NCBI GenBank assembly: GCA_024741835.1
Contig: JAENRP010000116.1
Location: forward strand, 1,945 to 65,944
Length of the DNA: 64,000 bases
Reading direction: 5' to 3'
Origin: Diplocarpon mali
Taxonomy: Eukaryota; Ascomycota; Leotiomycetes; Helotiales; Drepanopezizaceae
This document shows positions 24,301-36,227 of this stretch, piece after piece (the first letter of the stretch is position 1; every line of letters starts with the position of its first letter). Below the pieces are notes generated by a model, which saw only the letters and a list, made by a program, of their open reading frames with translations, made no database searches and was not told the DNA's origin. The position numbers and the translations under genes were made by a program.

Positions 24301-27163
24301 CATGCCTTATTGTTTCCAGTGTTGCAGTAGGATCTCCGCACCACGGTATCATTCCCGGCAATATCTGTACGTTTTACAAACCTTCTGCCAACCCATTCAA
24401 TTTACAATCTTACTGTGCATTTCATGCAAATCCATTCCCTAAACAGTACCGACCTCCTACAGTGTCTCTGTAATGGGCAGCTTGGCGCCAATTTTACCCT
24501 TGCGTGCATCAGCTATCTCTCAAAACGGGTGCGGAGGAACATCATTCCCTCGGCTTGTAATTGAAGCTATTTACCTCTGACATGCGGAGAATTCGGGCTG
24601 TAGCTCTATTACAAGGGGACACTTCCTGATCTGTGCGATATTCTCTTACTGATTCATCTACCTGAGTACAAAGACACGGTGTTTGTACTCCTCTTCCAGT
24701 GGGCTGCGAATATGGACCTTTGATTCCTTGGGGCAGGTGAGTTTTTGGATGGTCCAAGTCCACGTAATGGATATGCCCACGTTTGCAGCCCACTGAAAAA
24801 AGTGAGCAGTACATCACTGCCGGTATCACGAAATCAAGGCGCTGAATCTCAACAATGCAAGGCACGAAACTCAAATCCAAGACAGTCCTGAATCAATTAA
24901 AAGGCGCATCTGAGTCCCGAGGGCGTTATCGGCACTGATACACGTGCCCTCAAATTGGAGGGGCTCTACTAGGGTATACTTCAAGTCATAATCGTATGCC
25001 AGAGATAACAGATAGTTAGCTGATTGATCTTCAGGGACGCGCCCGAGGCGAATGTAAAGGGCTATTTGGTGCCAATAACGGGAGCCCTGGAAACCCGAAG
25101 TACAACCCTTTGTAATCTTTGCAACTATTAATGATAATCAATCATAAGAGAGAGAGTCTTGTATTGCCTTCCAAACCCGTCCTAAACCAGAGATCTAGGA
25201 TTTCTTGATATCTTGATAATGCAGTGGTTGAATTGCAAGGAAAAAGTTTGAGTACTGAAACGAGGGGCAAGATGATGGCCACAATACCTCCAAGCGCCGA
25301 TCATTACCCCCTCTCTTTGGAGTGTAGCACAGAAGATCGAAACCAGCGCAGAAATTCACTGAAGAGTCGGAGATCTAACCACTTTGAACTACAAGCGAAG
25401 CAAAACGAACGTGGCAAACCTGGAGAGTATTCTAGATTTTATATTTTTAGTTCGGATATAGTGGATGACGCATCGGACAGTTTTCTACATAGCAACCATT
25501 CGGCCTTTGGCATGTATAATTTGAGTTGCTGTTTTGAAGTTTATCTGATATGAAGTACGATCTGTGGATTCCTGGATCCACCGTACTAGAAATCGAAAAA
25601 AAAAAATCGGCAGTAGACTTGTGTAGGAGTTACCGCAGGGACCACGAGATGGACAAGGAAAACAAACTATAAGGATTTTCAAACCCGAGTCAAAGAGGAC
25701 AGAATCAGTTTGATACAACCCCGAGTTTCCATAACTCGTTTGTGATAATACAACATGAATGCATTTTGTGGAGGTCGGTGATTAACCGAGTTATACTAAC
25801 AAGTTAACTTGAGAACAGGTTCAGGCATAGGTAGGTAGGTGGGTAGGTAGGCTTGGAGGCGGCCACTACAGCAGTGGAGCTGTGTTTGAACTTGGTAATA
25901 GCCTCATTCTTCTATGCAAGCTAATTCAATCCTATCTCAGTCAGTTCCAACCGAGCCGATGCTCCGTAATCGTTGCCGAAATCAGGTTGCTATACCCGCC
26001 GACCACCGCTGGGGCGACTCTAACATCCGGAAACGATTTGAATAGCATGAGTTGCGTCTTAGCATTCAAATATCTAATCGTAATCATGCTACATAGCGCC
26101 TTTTAGGCTACTATTATGTAGAGTACAATATTCTATGCAAGTCAGCGGCCGAAACTATGGTCTTGATTACCGTTATCAGCCCGATTTTTAACATATTATG
26201 AATAATATGTCTAGTCCGACCTTTGACTTCTCCAAGTAGCTTGCAAGACAAGCCCAAACAGCGGGGGTGTATTCATACGCGATATGCGTGAGTGACTGAT
26301 GGCCTCCGGCTATTTGAATTGAGTCCTAATTTCAGTACCGAGCTAGCCAGGATCTCAAGGTATCGAGGTAGGTACTGCGTCGCAGGCGTGATAAATGAGG
26401 GTCAATATGGTGGAGAAGGGGTTCCTGTGGGTTTGCAAGGTATAAATTCCCCTTTCACGTGGTATTTACTACACGTGCGACGAAGTCCCATGAACCCTTA
26501 TATTTCGGTTGTGCAATCCGAGCCTCTACTCGAACAGAAATAGAAATACCTTAATCCGGCCCGGTCGGGCAGTCTCCTTGGCAGAAGGCTAGTCCGGAAC
26601 TGGACAGTCCCCTCACGTTCCTGAGCTACGGCGGCCTGCAGTCGCTTCGAATACGGGTACGGCAGCCTCTACTACGGAAAGACGAAACGCGAAAGACGAT
26701 GAGCTCGACGACTCTTCCGCAGAAAAACCTCTTCGATCGCACACCACACACGCACGAAGAGATACGCAGTACATTGCCTCACGTCACATCACCTACTCCG
26801 AACCGCCGGGCAAGGCCAAGGCAGCACAGCCGGCTAGCCACGCTGTCCAAAAGGTTCTTCAGGAGAACTCAAATCCTCAATAATCCAAATCCTTCATCTT
26901 TGCCTCTTGTTTCGCTACCAATTCGGCCCTCCACATTTCGCCCCTCACTGCAGATCTCCCTCCTCACGGCCAGCCAGCCCAACGACCGTCCGTGGACCGT
27001 CCGAACATCACGATTCAAGACCGGCCCTCGACTGCGGAACAGCGGCGCCCACGCCAAACACGCTTAGCAAGCAGTCCCCCGTCACGGCCAATGCAAGGCC
27101 CGCCCTCCATCCTAGAGTGCATAGATCCTGTCTCGTCTGAGCGAAACGGAACGAAACAAGACA

Positions 27164-29417
27164 ATGGCTTCTCCAGAGTCCCCACCCCCTTCGCGCGACA
27201 TCAGCCCTTCGTCCGAACAGGATGACAACTGCCCCATTATTTCCGAACCTGAAGACGGCCCCTTCTCCCCACTCATGACTACGACCACGCCCACGACCAC
27301 GCCCACGACCACGCCCACGCCCTCGCCCCCGAGCTCCAGTGCGTCGACGAGTTCTCAAGCAGACAAGATGAAGCATATTCAGGTTCCTCGGCACCCCATC
27401 ACCGCCATGCAGGCCGCCTTCGCCGAGTCCATGGTCGACTCCTCCGACCCCTCGACGCCCACGGTATCGAGACATCGAGCTGGGTCTGCGGCGGTGAGGA
27501 GGAAGCTGTTGATCGACCAGGAGGTGCATGAGGAGACACACGCCACGCGCTGGAAACAGAAACCCGGCCAGCAGTACCACGAGCTGTGGAGGCTCATGGC
27601 GCAGATTTCTTTTGGCGTGTATCTGCTGCTGCATGGCATTGCAAAGGACAACGAGCAGGTCATGAATATTTTACAGGTTCATGTGGACGAGGTCGACGAT
27701 TTCCTGGAGACGACGCACGAGGATTTCGACCTGGCACAGGAGGACATCGAGGAGCGGCTCAAATTCCTGAAGCTGCCGCTGGAGAACATCATCATTTTTG
27801 ATGCCATGCTCGAGGATCGGACTTTCCGGTTGCAGATCGTGAATGGGAATGAGCGTATTGAGCATGTTATCACTCGAACGGCGAAGGCGATGAATGACGC
27901 GCTGAGGGACGTGCAGCAGGGCTTAGATGCGTGCAGGGAATTCACGGTGTACCTAGCAAGGGAGCAGGAGGACTCTGCGTGGCTGAAGGACAGACCGGAT
28001 ATGCAACAGGTATTCGCGGCCATGAAGGGAAACGTCGATGGCTGGTATAATGCCTATCTGTCGCTCCAGTCCAAGGGAAATCATCTTGGCGTAGCTCTGG
28101 TGCAACTGGGATCAATAGTGGCCGAGATGGACCGACGGGCTGGTGAGATCAGTCGAAAGACAATAGTACGCGCGCATCTCCTCTGCATCGATGTTGGCGG
28201 CTAACAAGAAGCAGGCCAGAATCGCTACCACTGAACCGTCGCTAATGGTCTCACCACCCGAGTCGACAGAATCGAAATTAATACGCCATTCCATGCTGAA
28301 GGTTCTCCCGCACGATCCAAACATGATCACACCAGCCATTCAAGCGACCCTCCCGGCATTCCAATTGGTACAAGACCGCGAGCGAACACCGCAACCCGAA
28401 TCGCGGCCCTCATCGTCTGAAGTCGTTGATGACCTCGAGGAGGAGTTTACCCTGAAGCCACATGTCTATTCTCCAGCGCCGTCGAAATCACCTTCCCCTC
28501 GACCGCCTACAGCTCCGGCTGACGCTTCACCATCTCCCTCTCCGGAGTTGAAGAAGAGGACTTCCATCCGACAGCGGTTCTCCTTGGTGAAACAGAAGGA
28601 AAACCCACCTGAGAGCTCATCTCGAGCACCTCCACGTCTAGCACCCCTGGACACACACTGGGGAGCTCGCCAAAGAGTGCACTCTTCCACCGTAGCACGA
28701 GAGCGACGTGACTCTGACAATACCCCCACCGACCGACAAGGCTCGATCGCCGCTCCCAGTGAATGCCAGAGCTCAGCCACCACCCCACCCTCTCGAGGTT
28801 TGGACTCAGCCTACTGCTCCGACTTTGAAAAGACCTCGCCCCAGACCCTTACCGACGCCCCTACCCACAGGAAAACCGTCTCTCGACAATCCTCCGGTAG
28901 TCGCAATACCGAACACTCCCAGCAAACCATCATCCAGCACCACTTCTCTCGCGACCACGTACCTTCCCCACGTTCAGACCTGCAATTCTTCCACCCTGTG
29001 CAAGCATCTCCTCACTCCCCGCTCCAGCGCCCATGGACAGCTGGCCCTTCCAATCGTTTGCACCTACACTCCAATTCTTCTATCTCCAATCTTTCATCCT
29101 ATCGCGAACACCACTCGCAAGCACCCAGCCAGCTCGGCAACCGCCGCGGCGCGCCGAGTGCCATGGGCATGAGCGTCATGAGCGACATGACGATGGTGAC
29201 GGAGATGGATGTCAACGGCGAGAATAAGAGAATGAAAAAGAAACGGAGCGCGTTTGGATGGCTCAAGAAGGCGTTTAGCTTGAGTGAGGATGAGAAGGCG
29301 GCTTTTGAAGCGAAGAAGAAGGGTGATGAAAGGGAGAGGGCGGAGTATTACCAGGGGCAGCAGAAGCGGTGGGTAGATGGCAGGAGGGTCGAAGGGCGGC
29401 GGCCTAATGGGAAGTGA
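27164..29417 (+). CDS. conserved fungal protein of unknown function, 734 aa
   Basis: Two exons, 27164-28165 and 28215-29417, join in phase 0 across a 49-bp intron with a GCTAAC branch site. Residues 1-75 are disordered Ser/Pro/Thr-rich sequence, including a TTTP repeat encoded by a 12-bp minisatellite. Residues about 85-340 form a conserved, largely helical region: a buried LMAQISFGVYLLLHGIAKD helix, then acidic helices (DEVDDFLETTHEDFDLAQED) with coiled-coil character. From about 370 the chain is again disordered and Ser/Pro-rich (SPAPSKSPSPRPPTAPADAS). It ends in a conserved basic segment, KKKRSAFGWLKKAFSLSEDE, of a kind often seen at the end of fungal cytoskeleton- or polarity-associated hypothetical proteins. 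No enzyme motif, signal peptide or clear membrane span. Real gene: high confidence. Function: unknown. Confidence 0.88.
27281..27322 (+). repeat. in-frame 12-bp minisatellite in the N-terminal coding region
   Basis: Three and a half copies of ACGACCACGCCC encode Thr-Thr-Thr-Pro repeats. The unit is a multiple of three, so copy-number changes keep the frame and only lengthen the disordered N-terminus. Confidence 0.9.
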
Positions 29418-31020
29418 AGAGGAGTGCTGAGTCACAGCGGGCTAGTTCTGGTTGGAGCCGTTTCGGAGTCTGGTTCGGTGGATCAACAACACATCAGCAT
29501 TCACATTCCAAACGGCCGGCCCCGTGGCGAAAGAATAATCACGGGCTTGGCCGGGGAAAGCATACTGCACTGAGCACCGACTTGGAGCGATGCCGATGTT
29601 GTTGTGGGAGGAGATACTTGTACAATGTTGTGTTGGTTGATACCCGTCTTTGCACGTTGGCCTCTGGTCTTTGATGACCTACCTTTCGTTTCTCTCTTAT
29701 ATCTTGAGGAGTCTTTTTGAGCAGGGAGTTCTCGGTGTTATTATTCCTCCCTCTCATTTTCCTTGGCATTTGTGGCGTGGCTTGAAGGATGTTAGAGGAG
29801 GCGTAGGTTGCCTCGAAACCTTGGGTATAGTGCGAGGCGGAATAGAGCAGATGGCGTACTAAATACCAACCTGACAGATAGGCAGCGAGATCTGTGGACC
29901 AAGGGCTAATATGCAATGGTACGTGGGGGTCGTGTGTGGTTAATAGAAATTGCGACATGTAGGATGAACAGATGGATTGGTGGATAGGAATTACAATCCA
30001 TTAGAAGCATAATTTCTCTGGGCTCCCATCAATTTTTTAATTTTTTTGGCGCGGGGCCCCTAAGCAGTCAGGAGCGAAGCCTCTGTTCATTAAGTCGAAG
30101 CTAGAAGCTAATGGCAGTTGACTTGAGAAGTACAGTTTTGATCCTGCTTGGAATGTGAGACTCGATAGGGCGCGGAATTAATAGCTGCAAATCAGAGGAT
30201 TGTGATGGATGATTGAGAAGCGGAAAATCGATGGGAGTATGCATGGGAGTGTCGGCTGTCGACGCAGGATTGATATGGATTCTTGGTGTTATGTTTATCG
30301 TCGGAGAAGGTCGATGCTGAAGCTGCTGATGCTGGGGAGTCGACTGCAGCGCAAGGCGAATGTGGAGATGGATGCGGAGGTGAGCGTCAAGGCGGGCGAG
30401 GGTGTGGAGGTGAGGTCTGAGGTCCGAGGTCTGAGGTCCTTGTTGCGAAGTGGGGCGTTGAAGTGTAGATCCGGAGGGGGGGGGGAGGGGGGTTCGTCTG
30501 GTGGGGGAGGAAGACGGGGGGTATAGGGTAGGAGAGTAAAGAAGGGACAGAGGGGACCAGGGACGAGGGATTCGGAGAGATTTACGACTTGTCGAGATGA
30601 CGAGGTGGAGGTGGAGGTGGAGGTGGAGAGGTGGAGAGGTGAGAAATCCATAGGAGAGGTAGTGAGATGATAGGGGTAAGCTGGACCCGACGAATCGCCT
30701 GTGGACAGGGCGTGCTGGGAACAGATGCAGAAGAAGCGGAGGAGAAAGCAAGGAAGAGGGAAACAGGGGGGAATCCGGAGCGGAGGAACCAGAGCGACAC
30801 CAGTGGCCGGGACGGTTCAGGGCATAGGCGGCCCGGGTGTCCGTCGAGATATGGAACGCGGACAGAGACCACGTCGGCGGGGATCGGGAGCAGAGAGGCC
30901 CGGTTGAGGTTGCCGACGCAGACGCAACGTGATTCCTGGAGCGGGCTTCAGTTGGAGGCTGGAGATTCTGCTTCTCTGATAGATCGTCGGAGAAATATCC
31001 GAGGAGATACTTCCGCGCGT
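29418..31020. other. intergenic, G-rich low-complexity parts
   Basis: About 1.6 kb without a supportable gene. A 309-codon minus-strand frame (30,101-31,030) is open only because of skewed composition: Ser/Pro/His/Leu-rich, with no domain. Around 30,410-30,540 the plus strand has long G runs and GGTGGAGGTGGAG-type repeats that could fold as G-quadruplexes. Confidence 0.6.
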
Positions 31021-31028
31021 GAATAAAC

Positions 31029-31276
31029 ACTCATAGAAAGACTCGACTGCACACTCGACTGAGCAGTCGGAGAAACCGTCGAAGAAACACTCGAATCAAT
31101 ATTCAAGTAAATACCTGAGTAAATACTCGGATAGATGCTTGAGTCAGTACCTGAATGATTCCTCGAAGAAGTACTTGAAGACGTGGATGAACACTCGAGT
31201 ATGCACTCGAAGAAATATCTGAAGAAATACTTGCATCAGCACTCGAATAAACACGCAAGGACACATCTGAACCAAC
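31029..31276 (+). repeat. degenerate 12-bp minisatellite, about 20 units
   Basis: Twenty units in exact 12-bp register with consensus close to ACTCGAGTAAAT (examples: ACTCGAAGAAAT, ACCTGAGTAAAT, ACTCGAATAAAC), plus one 8-bp truncated unit at 31,185-31,192. Units differ by several bases, but the register holds for about 250 bp. A 12-bp period keeps reading frames open; one plus-strand frame reads as a basic four-residue repeat (HSKKYLKKYLHQHS). No convincing gene surrounds it. Confidence 0.88.
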
Positions 31277-31864
31277 GAACCGGCTTCGGGGACGATCGAG
31301 CGCGGATTCAAGACGCAGCATCGCGACTCTGGTCCTGGTTCGCGTTCCGAATACGTGACAAGGCGCCGGGGCGGGGAGGCTTCGCGGGAGGCTGCTCTAG
31401 CCTGACCCCCGAGGCTTTTCTCAGGCTGTGATGCGAGGGTGGTCTTGGGTACATCTTCTACCTGAGATCCTTTCGCAGAATTGAGCCGAGAAGTGCGGAG
31501 GGCGGGCGTCGTGGCATCGACTCGAGGTACGGGTACGTGGGCCTGTTGGGCCACGATCTGGAAATCAACAAACGATTACCTAATCATCCAGGACTCGGCC
31601 GCCATTGGGCGAGTTAAGCGAGCGAGGCTCGCCTCGCTTCGTTGTGCTCGACTGCCGGTTCCTCGTCCCGCCCATCACGTATCGACCCCCCGGCATACTA
31701 CGCGCGATCGCGACTGAGAGGCCCTACGGAACAGCACGTCTCTCAGTCGGGAAGAGTTCCTCCACCATGCGTCTGCGTCCTCTTCCATCGCGAGGACTAT
31801 CAACACAGCCCTCGAGCCAAGCGCAAGATGCCAGCCACGTCCTTCAGAGCCGCCGCAGCTCCCC

Positions 31865-32692
31865 GTCGCATTCACCCAGACGCCCTCGGAGCTCAGCGAC
31901 ATCGCCCAGGCTGCCATCGCCGCCTCCCGCGACACCCTTGACGCCCTCGTCACGATCCCCGCGGCGGGAGCCACGTGTGCCACTTTCGTGCTCCCGTGGA
32001 TCCCCGACCACAACCAGCGGGGAGGACATTTGGCCCAGTCGAAGATCGCGGAATAGTTCACCTTGAGAGAGACGACCCGCGCCTGCTTGAGAACTTCGAG
32101 ACCCACTTCGGTCTTGTTTACACGGAGCTGACCCGCGAGTCGAGGGAAATCCTCATGGGAAGCATGGCCAAGCGATGGCTTGGCACGAAGACGTCGAAGC
32201 GTACTCAGTCTGGGACGGAGACGAGACGGGAGGTGGGTTTCTGGGATATCTGTATCTTGCCTTGCTGAAGTGAGAGGGGAAGAGAGACCACGCTTGCTGC
32301 ATCGCTCTGCAGAGCGTGAGACGTCCGCACTGTCATGGGAGAGATAGGCCGACCGGATACAGGCGTGCGAGCACGCGGATGGACAGCGGTACGACCCCAG
32401 CGCGTGTCTTGTCATGGTCATCCAGCAGCCGACAGCGCCCAGGCCGACACTCGTGAGACACTGCACTGTCGTCACCGTGTTCCATGAACTCGGCCATGGC
32501 ATCCCCCCGTCTCGTAAGAAGGACCAGGTTCGCTGAGACATCGGACACGAAGGTCGCCCGGGACTTGGTCGAGGTTGCAAGCCGGGTGCTTGAGAACTTC
32601 GGCTGGGACCCCAACATCCTGCCCAGGGTTTCCAGGCACGACTCTCATCTGTCGCCAGAGCTCATGGCGTGCTGGAAGGGCGAAACCCCCAC
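31865..32692 (+). pseudogene. decayed M3-family metallopeptidase (saccharolysin/thimet-type)
   Basis: Fragments of one peptidase appear in the right order but in different frames and interrupted by stops. At 31,865-32,056, VAFTQTPSELSDIAQAAIAA and onward resembles the M3 N-terminal region and ends at TAG. At 32,169-32,273, AWHEDVEAYSVWD and GFLGYLYL match the conserved 'WHxDVxxYxVWD...GxxYLDLFPR' region and end at TGA. From about 32,390, YDPSACLVMVIQQP resembles the 'yPvaALVCNF' segment and continues into TVVTVFHELGHGI, which contains the zinc-binding HExxH motif (32,483-32,497). One frame away follows RTRFAETSDTKVARD, then LVEVASRVLENFGWDPNI and LSPELMACWKGE, which carry the glutamate-ligand region. 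Most of the middle is missing or unrecognisable. At least two stops and two frameshifts rule out an active enzyme. The DNA is GC-rich, so decay was by indels and point mutations rather than RIP. No intact copy lies in this window. Confidence 0.82.
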
Positions 32693-33412
32693 CGAGGCCG
32701 AGCCACCGGCGAAGGCACCGCTGGAGTTGCTAGAGACGTTGTCTGCATCGGACAGCACGCCGCGACCACGCCAGTCCCTCGATCCCACGATTCCACCATT
32801 GCACCCCGCGGCCCTCCAGCCGCTGGACTAGAACCTATACCCAGCCCGGTCTGCATGGCGGGTTTCGGGGCGCCTCCATTTGGCAGCTGGCGGAGAGCAT
32901 GGAGAGCGAGTAAGAGTAGGTGACCGCAAGACCCCGAGGACCAAGAGAGCGGAGCAAGCTAGAATCCGCCGGGCTAAACATGAGCAGAAATCAAGAGCCG
33001 GGACCACACCCGCCCTCCTTGCCCCCCCGCACATCCCACCCCCGAAGAAGCACGCGAGAAATATACCTGTGCCGACCAGCACCCTCCTCCACACCTCTGA
33101 CGGCCAAGCAAAGATCTCTGAGCCCCGAGCCCGAAATCCCAGACCCGAGACCCTGAACCCTAGCCCACTACAACCTCCCGGACCTCTCAGCCACCGGCCG
33201 GCCTGCTAACCCCGAATCAACTACTACGCTATACGCCACGATCAGCAAGCTCGCGGCCCAGAGGCACAATCTCGCGACCGCTATTCACAGTGACGCGTGC
33301 CGAGTCCTGCCCTTCGCGACAGAGCCAAATCCAAAACCAGAATCAGAGTCAGAAATCTTATTCATTTGGCTACGATATACTAGAGACAGGTTTCTCACCT
33401 GAGCCGTGTCGC
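32693..33412. other. intergenic, nothing recognised
   Basis: About 700 bp between the M3 pseudogene and the 3' end of the GUP1-like gene, GC-rich with Pro/Arg-rich short frames on both strands. I see no domain or spliceable exon here. Confidence 0.6.
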
Positions 33413-35562
33413 TCAGCACTTCAGGTATATGCCGTTCCGCATCTCGCTTTCTCTCACTTCGAACATGACCTGGATGCCGACGAACAGTACGCCCCAGGCG
33501 GTTATGAGGAAGGCGATCCCTAGTGCGTGTCAGTGGACTGATGGTTGCCGGTGTCCCGGAGCTGATGTCGCAGGAGGGAAGGGGGAGGGGGGAGTGTAGC
33601 CGTACCAGAGAAGTCCCTAAAAATGCCGGAAATGATGCTCTTCAGCCCATCAACACCGACCGCGAACCCCACCAGGTTGGCCATCATCATCATCATCAGG
33701 TTCGCCACCGCCCCAAAGCCACATAGCACCCTGTACGCGGTTAAATTCTTCTCCCACCTCTTCCGGGGGAACACCATGCCCGCAACGACCTCCGGAATCA
33801 TAAACAGCACCACCAGCCAGCCCCAGATGAGTAGGTTGAGGCTGATATCGTGCCACAGCGCCACGAAGGTAAATACCAAGGCGTAGTTGACGATGGACAT
33901 GATGGTCGAGGTCCACGTGCGGCTCGAGACCCCGCCCATGGGCAGGTAGATGTAGCGCACGAGCCAGCGGTTGTAGGACCGGTGCCAGCCGCGCCAGAAC
34001 GCTACGGTGGAGGGGTTGTCGGAGAGGCAGCGGAGCATGTTCTCGGGCGGGTCGATGCCATCCACCAGCGACCAGAGGCGGAAGAGGCGCCAGGGGAGGA
34101 GCAGCTTCAGCCACAAGACGTGCAGGTTGAAGTACGAGAGGAGGGAGAGCTGGGCGGGTGTGTAGTCAGACCAGACGGGGTCTCCTTTGGAGATGGCGAC
34201 GCAGTAGTCAAAGTGCAGGAGGAGCTCCATGGCGAGGAGACACAGCAGGAAGCGGATGCCGTACTTGACGGTGCGGGGTGTCTCGATACTCGCGGGTGGG
34301 TACTTGAGCTGCGAGATGTAGTCGTTGAAGGTGATGATGGGGCCGGTGAGGTAGAGGGGTGCGTAGACGGCGTAGGCGATGTAGTTCCGGAAGGAGAATT
34401 CACTAGCCGCTGCGGGGATGGAGATGCGGTCTCGTTCGGAGAGGTTGGTCGGGTCGAGCTGTTTCTTCTTCGGCGCGTTAGCGAAGGTCGAGCGGCTGGG
34501 CATGAGGTTACGAACCTCAATCGGACTCCCACTCCTCCTCTCCTGAGCCCAGTAGTAGTCCAGGTTGAAACTGATCAGTCGCAGAACTGTCAGGTTGAAC
34601 AAGACCTCCCACCTGGGGATGATTCCGCCGTGATCGTCGAGCCATTGGGCCCAGCGGTGCATCGGCCCGACGGATGGCTGTCCGTTCAGCGGGAAGATGT
34701 ATGCAGCGAGCTGGGCGAACTGATACCCTTCGCAGAGCTCATTGGCAAACAGGATTCCGACATTGAAGAGCCAGGTGGCGTATGGCACGTAATTTCTCGG
34801 CAGCCTGGTCGCGATGCTATAATTTGCCCAGAGGATGGCGAGGACTTTCGCTGCCGAGAAGCCATGCAGGGCCGCGAGGAACACGAGGGCAAATCCAAAG
34901 TCGAACGAGGCGCGTTGCTCTTGACGCGCTTCCCCGTCGGCAACTGACATGGGCGGCGCGACACCGTTGGGTCTTGGGGAGCCAGCCCGCACGGGTACCG
35001 GCCGGGCTGCACCGTATAGCTTTCGCAGGAGAGGATGGCAGACGAGCAGCAGGCCCAGGTACGGGAGATTCGTGCGGAAGGCATTGTACTGGGCGTCGGA
35101 GATGTCCTGCGTCGGGTCAGTGGCGGGGGTCGGAGTCTCTGCGCGCTCTCCAACGTACAATCTTGCGTCCCGGCACCCAGCCCTCGCTCAACCACGGCTC
35201 GAACTTGTGGTAGTTGGGATGCGAAGCTGCGCAACGTCAGCGCTGACCCGGCCGAGGGCTCTGCAGTACCCACGTCTCGACACATCATACGCCACCCAGA
35301 ACATGGACGGCACGACGGTGAGAAACACCACGTAGTAGAAGTAGAACTCGGCGGTGTTCCATTTCGACGGTTGCGCGATGGGCCTGCCACTATGATCTGT
35401 CCTCCCTCCCACTCCCGGCACCGAGTCGTCGCGCTTCGCCCGGTGGTCTGGATGGGAGCGGGCGTCGACGACAGCCCTGTAGGGCGTGGTGGACGAGCTC
35501 GTGAACCGGGTATCGATCGTATCCAGAGCATAGATGCTCCGCACATAGGAAAAGAGGCTCAT
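33413..35562 (-). CDS. GUP1: GUP1-like membrane-bound O-acyltransferase family protein
   Basis: Four exons on the minus strand (35562-35274, 35226-35159, 35106-33606, 33519-33413) give 654 residues; introns of 47, 52 and 86 bp preserve frame. Landmarks in order: N-terminal MSLFSYVRSIYALDTIDTRF, a first membrane span EFYFYYVVFLTVVPSMFWVA, the PSHPNYHKFEPWLSEGW segment typical of GUP1, DISDAQYNAFRTNLPYL, and many hydrophobic spans. Then come the MBOAT core with RGWHRSYNRWLVRYIYLP and FTFVALWHDI (the family's invariant histidine), ending FEVRESEMRNGIYLKC. Yeast Gup1 is an ER multispanning protein needed for GPI-anchor lipid remodelling and once described as a glycerol-uptake protein. The last exon was found from the family's C-terminal pattern; without it the frame runs into intron. 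Several long antisense frames overlap it and are composition artefacts. Length and order agree with the family. Confidence 0.93.
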
Positions 35563-36227
35563 CGTGGGGACATTGGCTGGGATCGAGACGAGGTCGTGGG
35601 CAGAGCTGCTGGGTTCGTGAGGGGCGGATGTATGGAAGAGGAGGTCAGGAGCGTGGAGAGGAACTGGCAGACCGCGGTCTCGAGCTACGGGCGCGCCTTG
35701 GATCCTGAGGTATCTAGAGGCACTCGGAGAATGCCCAGGCACGGATCACCTTCTCCTGCCCACTCGCGAGCGCGGAGATCTCTACCCGCCAGCCTCAATC
35801 GAGTCAATGAACCGAAGACTCGATTCGAGCCTCAACGTCAACTCTCCGAGGCATTGCAATGGGTGTGGAGGTCGTCGACCGCGTCACGGATTTTGAGCCT
35901 TCGCCCTGCACACGTCCAGCGGCTCGGAACGAGCACATGGACTATTCTTACATGGTCTTTCCCCCAGACCTCCGTCGCGCCCAGGCATTATTGAGAGTTG
36001 CTGTCCCTGGAATGCTTGGAATCACATGGCCTCATGAATCGGGTGCGAACATAGCCCGCGAGACACTGGATCGCTCTCTTCTCTAGACGCCTCATGCTTA
36101 TTATACGTTGATTCATTCCTCTAGGCATTGTACATGTTTCCATCTCCCAGAAACGAGGTGTTGTGTAGTGCCCATAACGGCCTCGCACCGAACCCCCCTC
36201 CTTCGCTCCCCTCGTGAATAGGTTCTC
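35563..36227. other. intergenic between GUP1-like and Asp f 2-like genes
   Basis: About 660 bp containing the GUP1-like 5' region and the 3' end of the Asp f 2-like gene; both genes are on the minus strand. Open frames here extend from the antisense of GUP1. Nothing else recognised. Confidence 0.6.

Larger units (their letters stand above)
16830..27163. other. 10-kb AT-rich, repeat-derived gene desert
   Basis: No gene was called. Most of 17.3-24 kb is extremely AT-rich, with TA dinucleotides and stops in all frames, as in RIP-mutated transposon remains. Two segments pair with repeats near 2.2 and 3.6-4.1 kb and are listed separately. From about 26.6 kb GC rises toward the next gene. Open frames around 26.7-27.1 kb (serine/arginine/proline-rich, both strands) overlap its probable 5' leader and are not called. 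Confidence 0.65.

Noticed and set aside
30101..31030. 309-codon minus-strand ORF
   Set aside because: Composition is dominated by Ser, Pro, Leu and His from G-rich repeats; no domain, no conserved block, and overlapping open frames on the other strand.
31675..32580. 301-codon minus-strand ORF
   Set aside because: Antisense to the M3 peptidase pseudogene, whose fragments match the family in order on the plus strand.
33850..34947. 365-codon plus-strand ORF
   Set aside because: Exactly antisense to the GUP1-like gene, which has clear family motifs and splice sites. High third-position GC keeps the opposite strand open.
35035..35994. 319-codon plus-strand ORF
   Set aside because: Antisense to exons 1-4 of the GUP1-like gene and its upstream region; no recognisable content.
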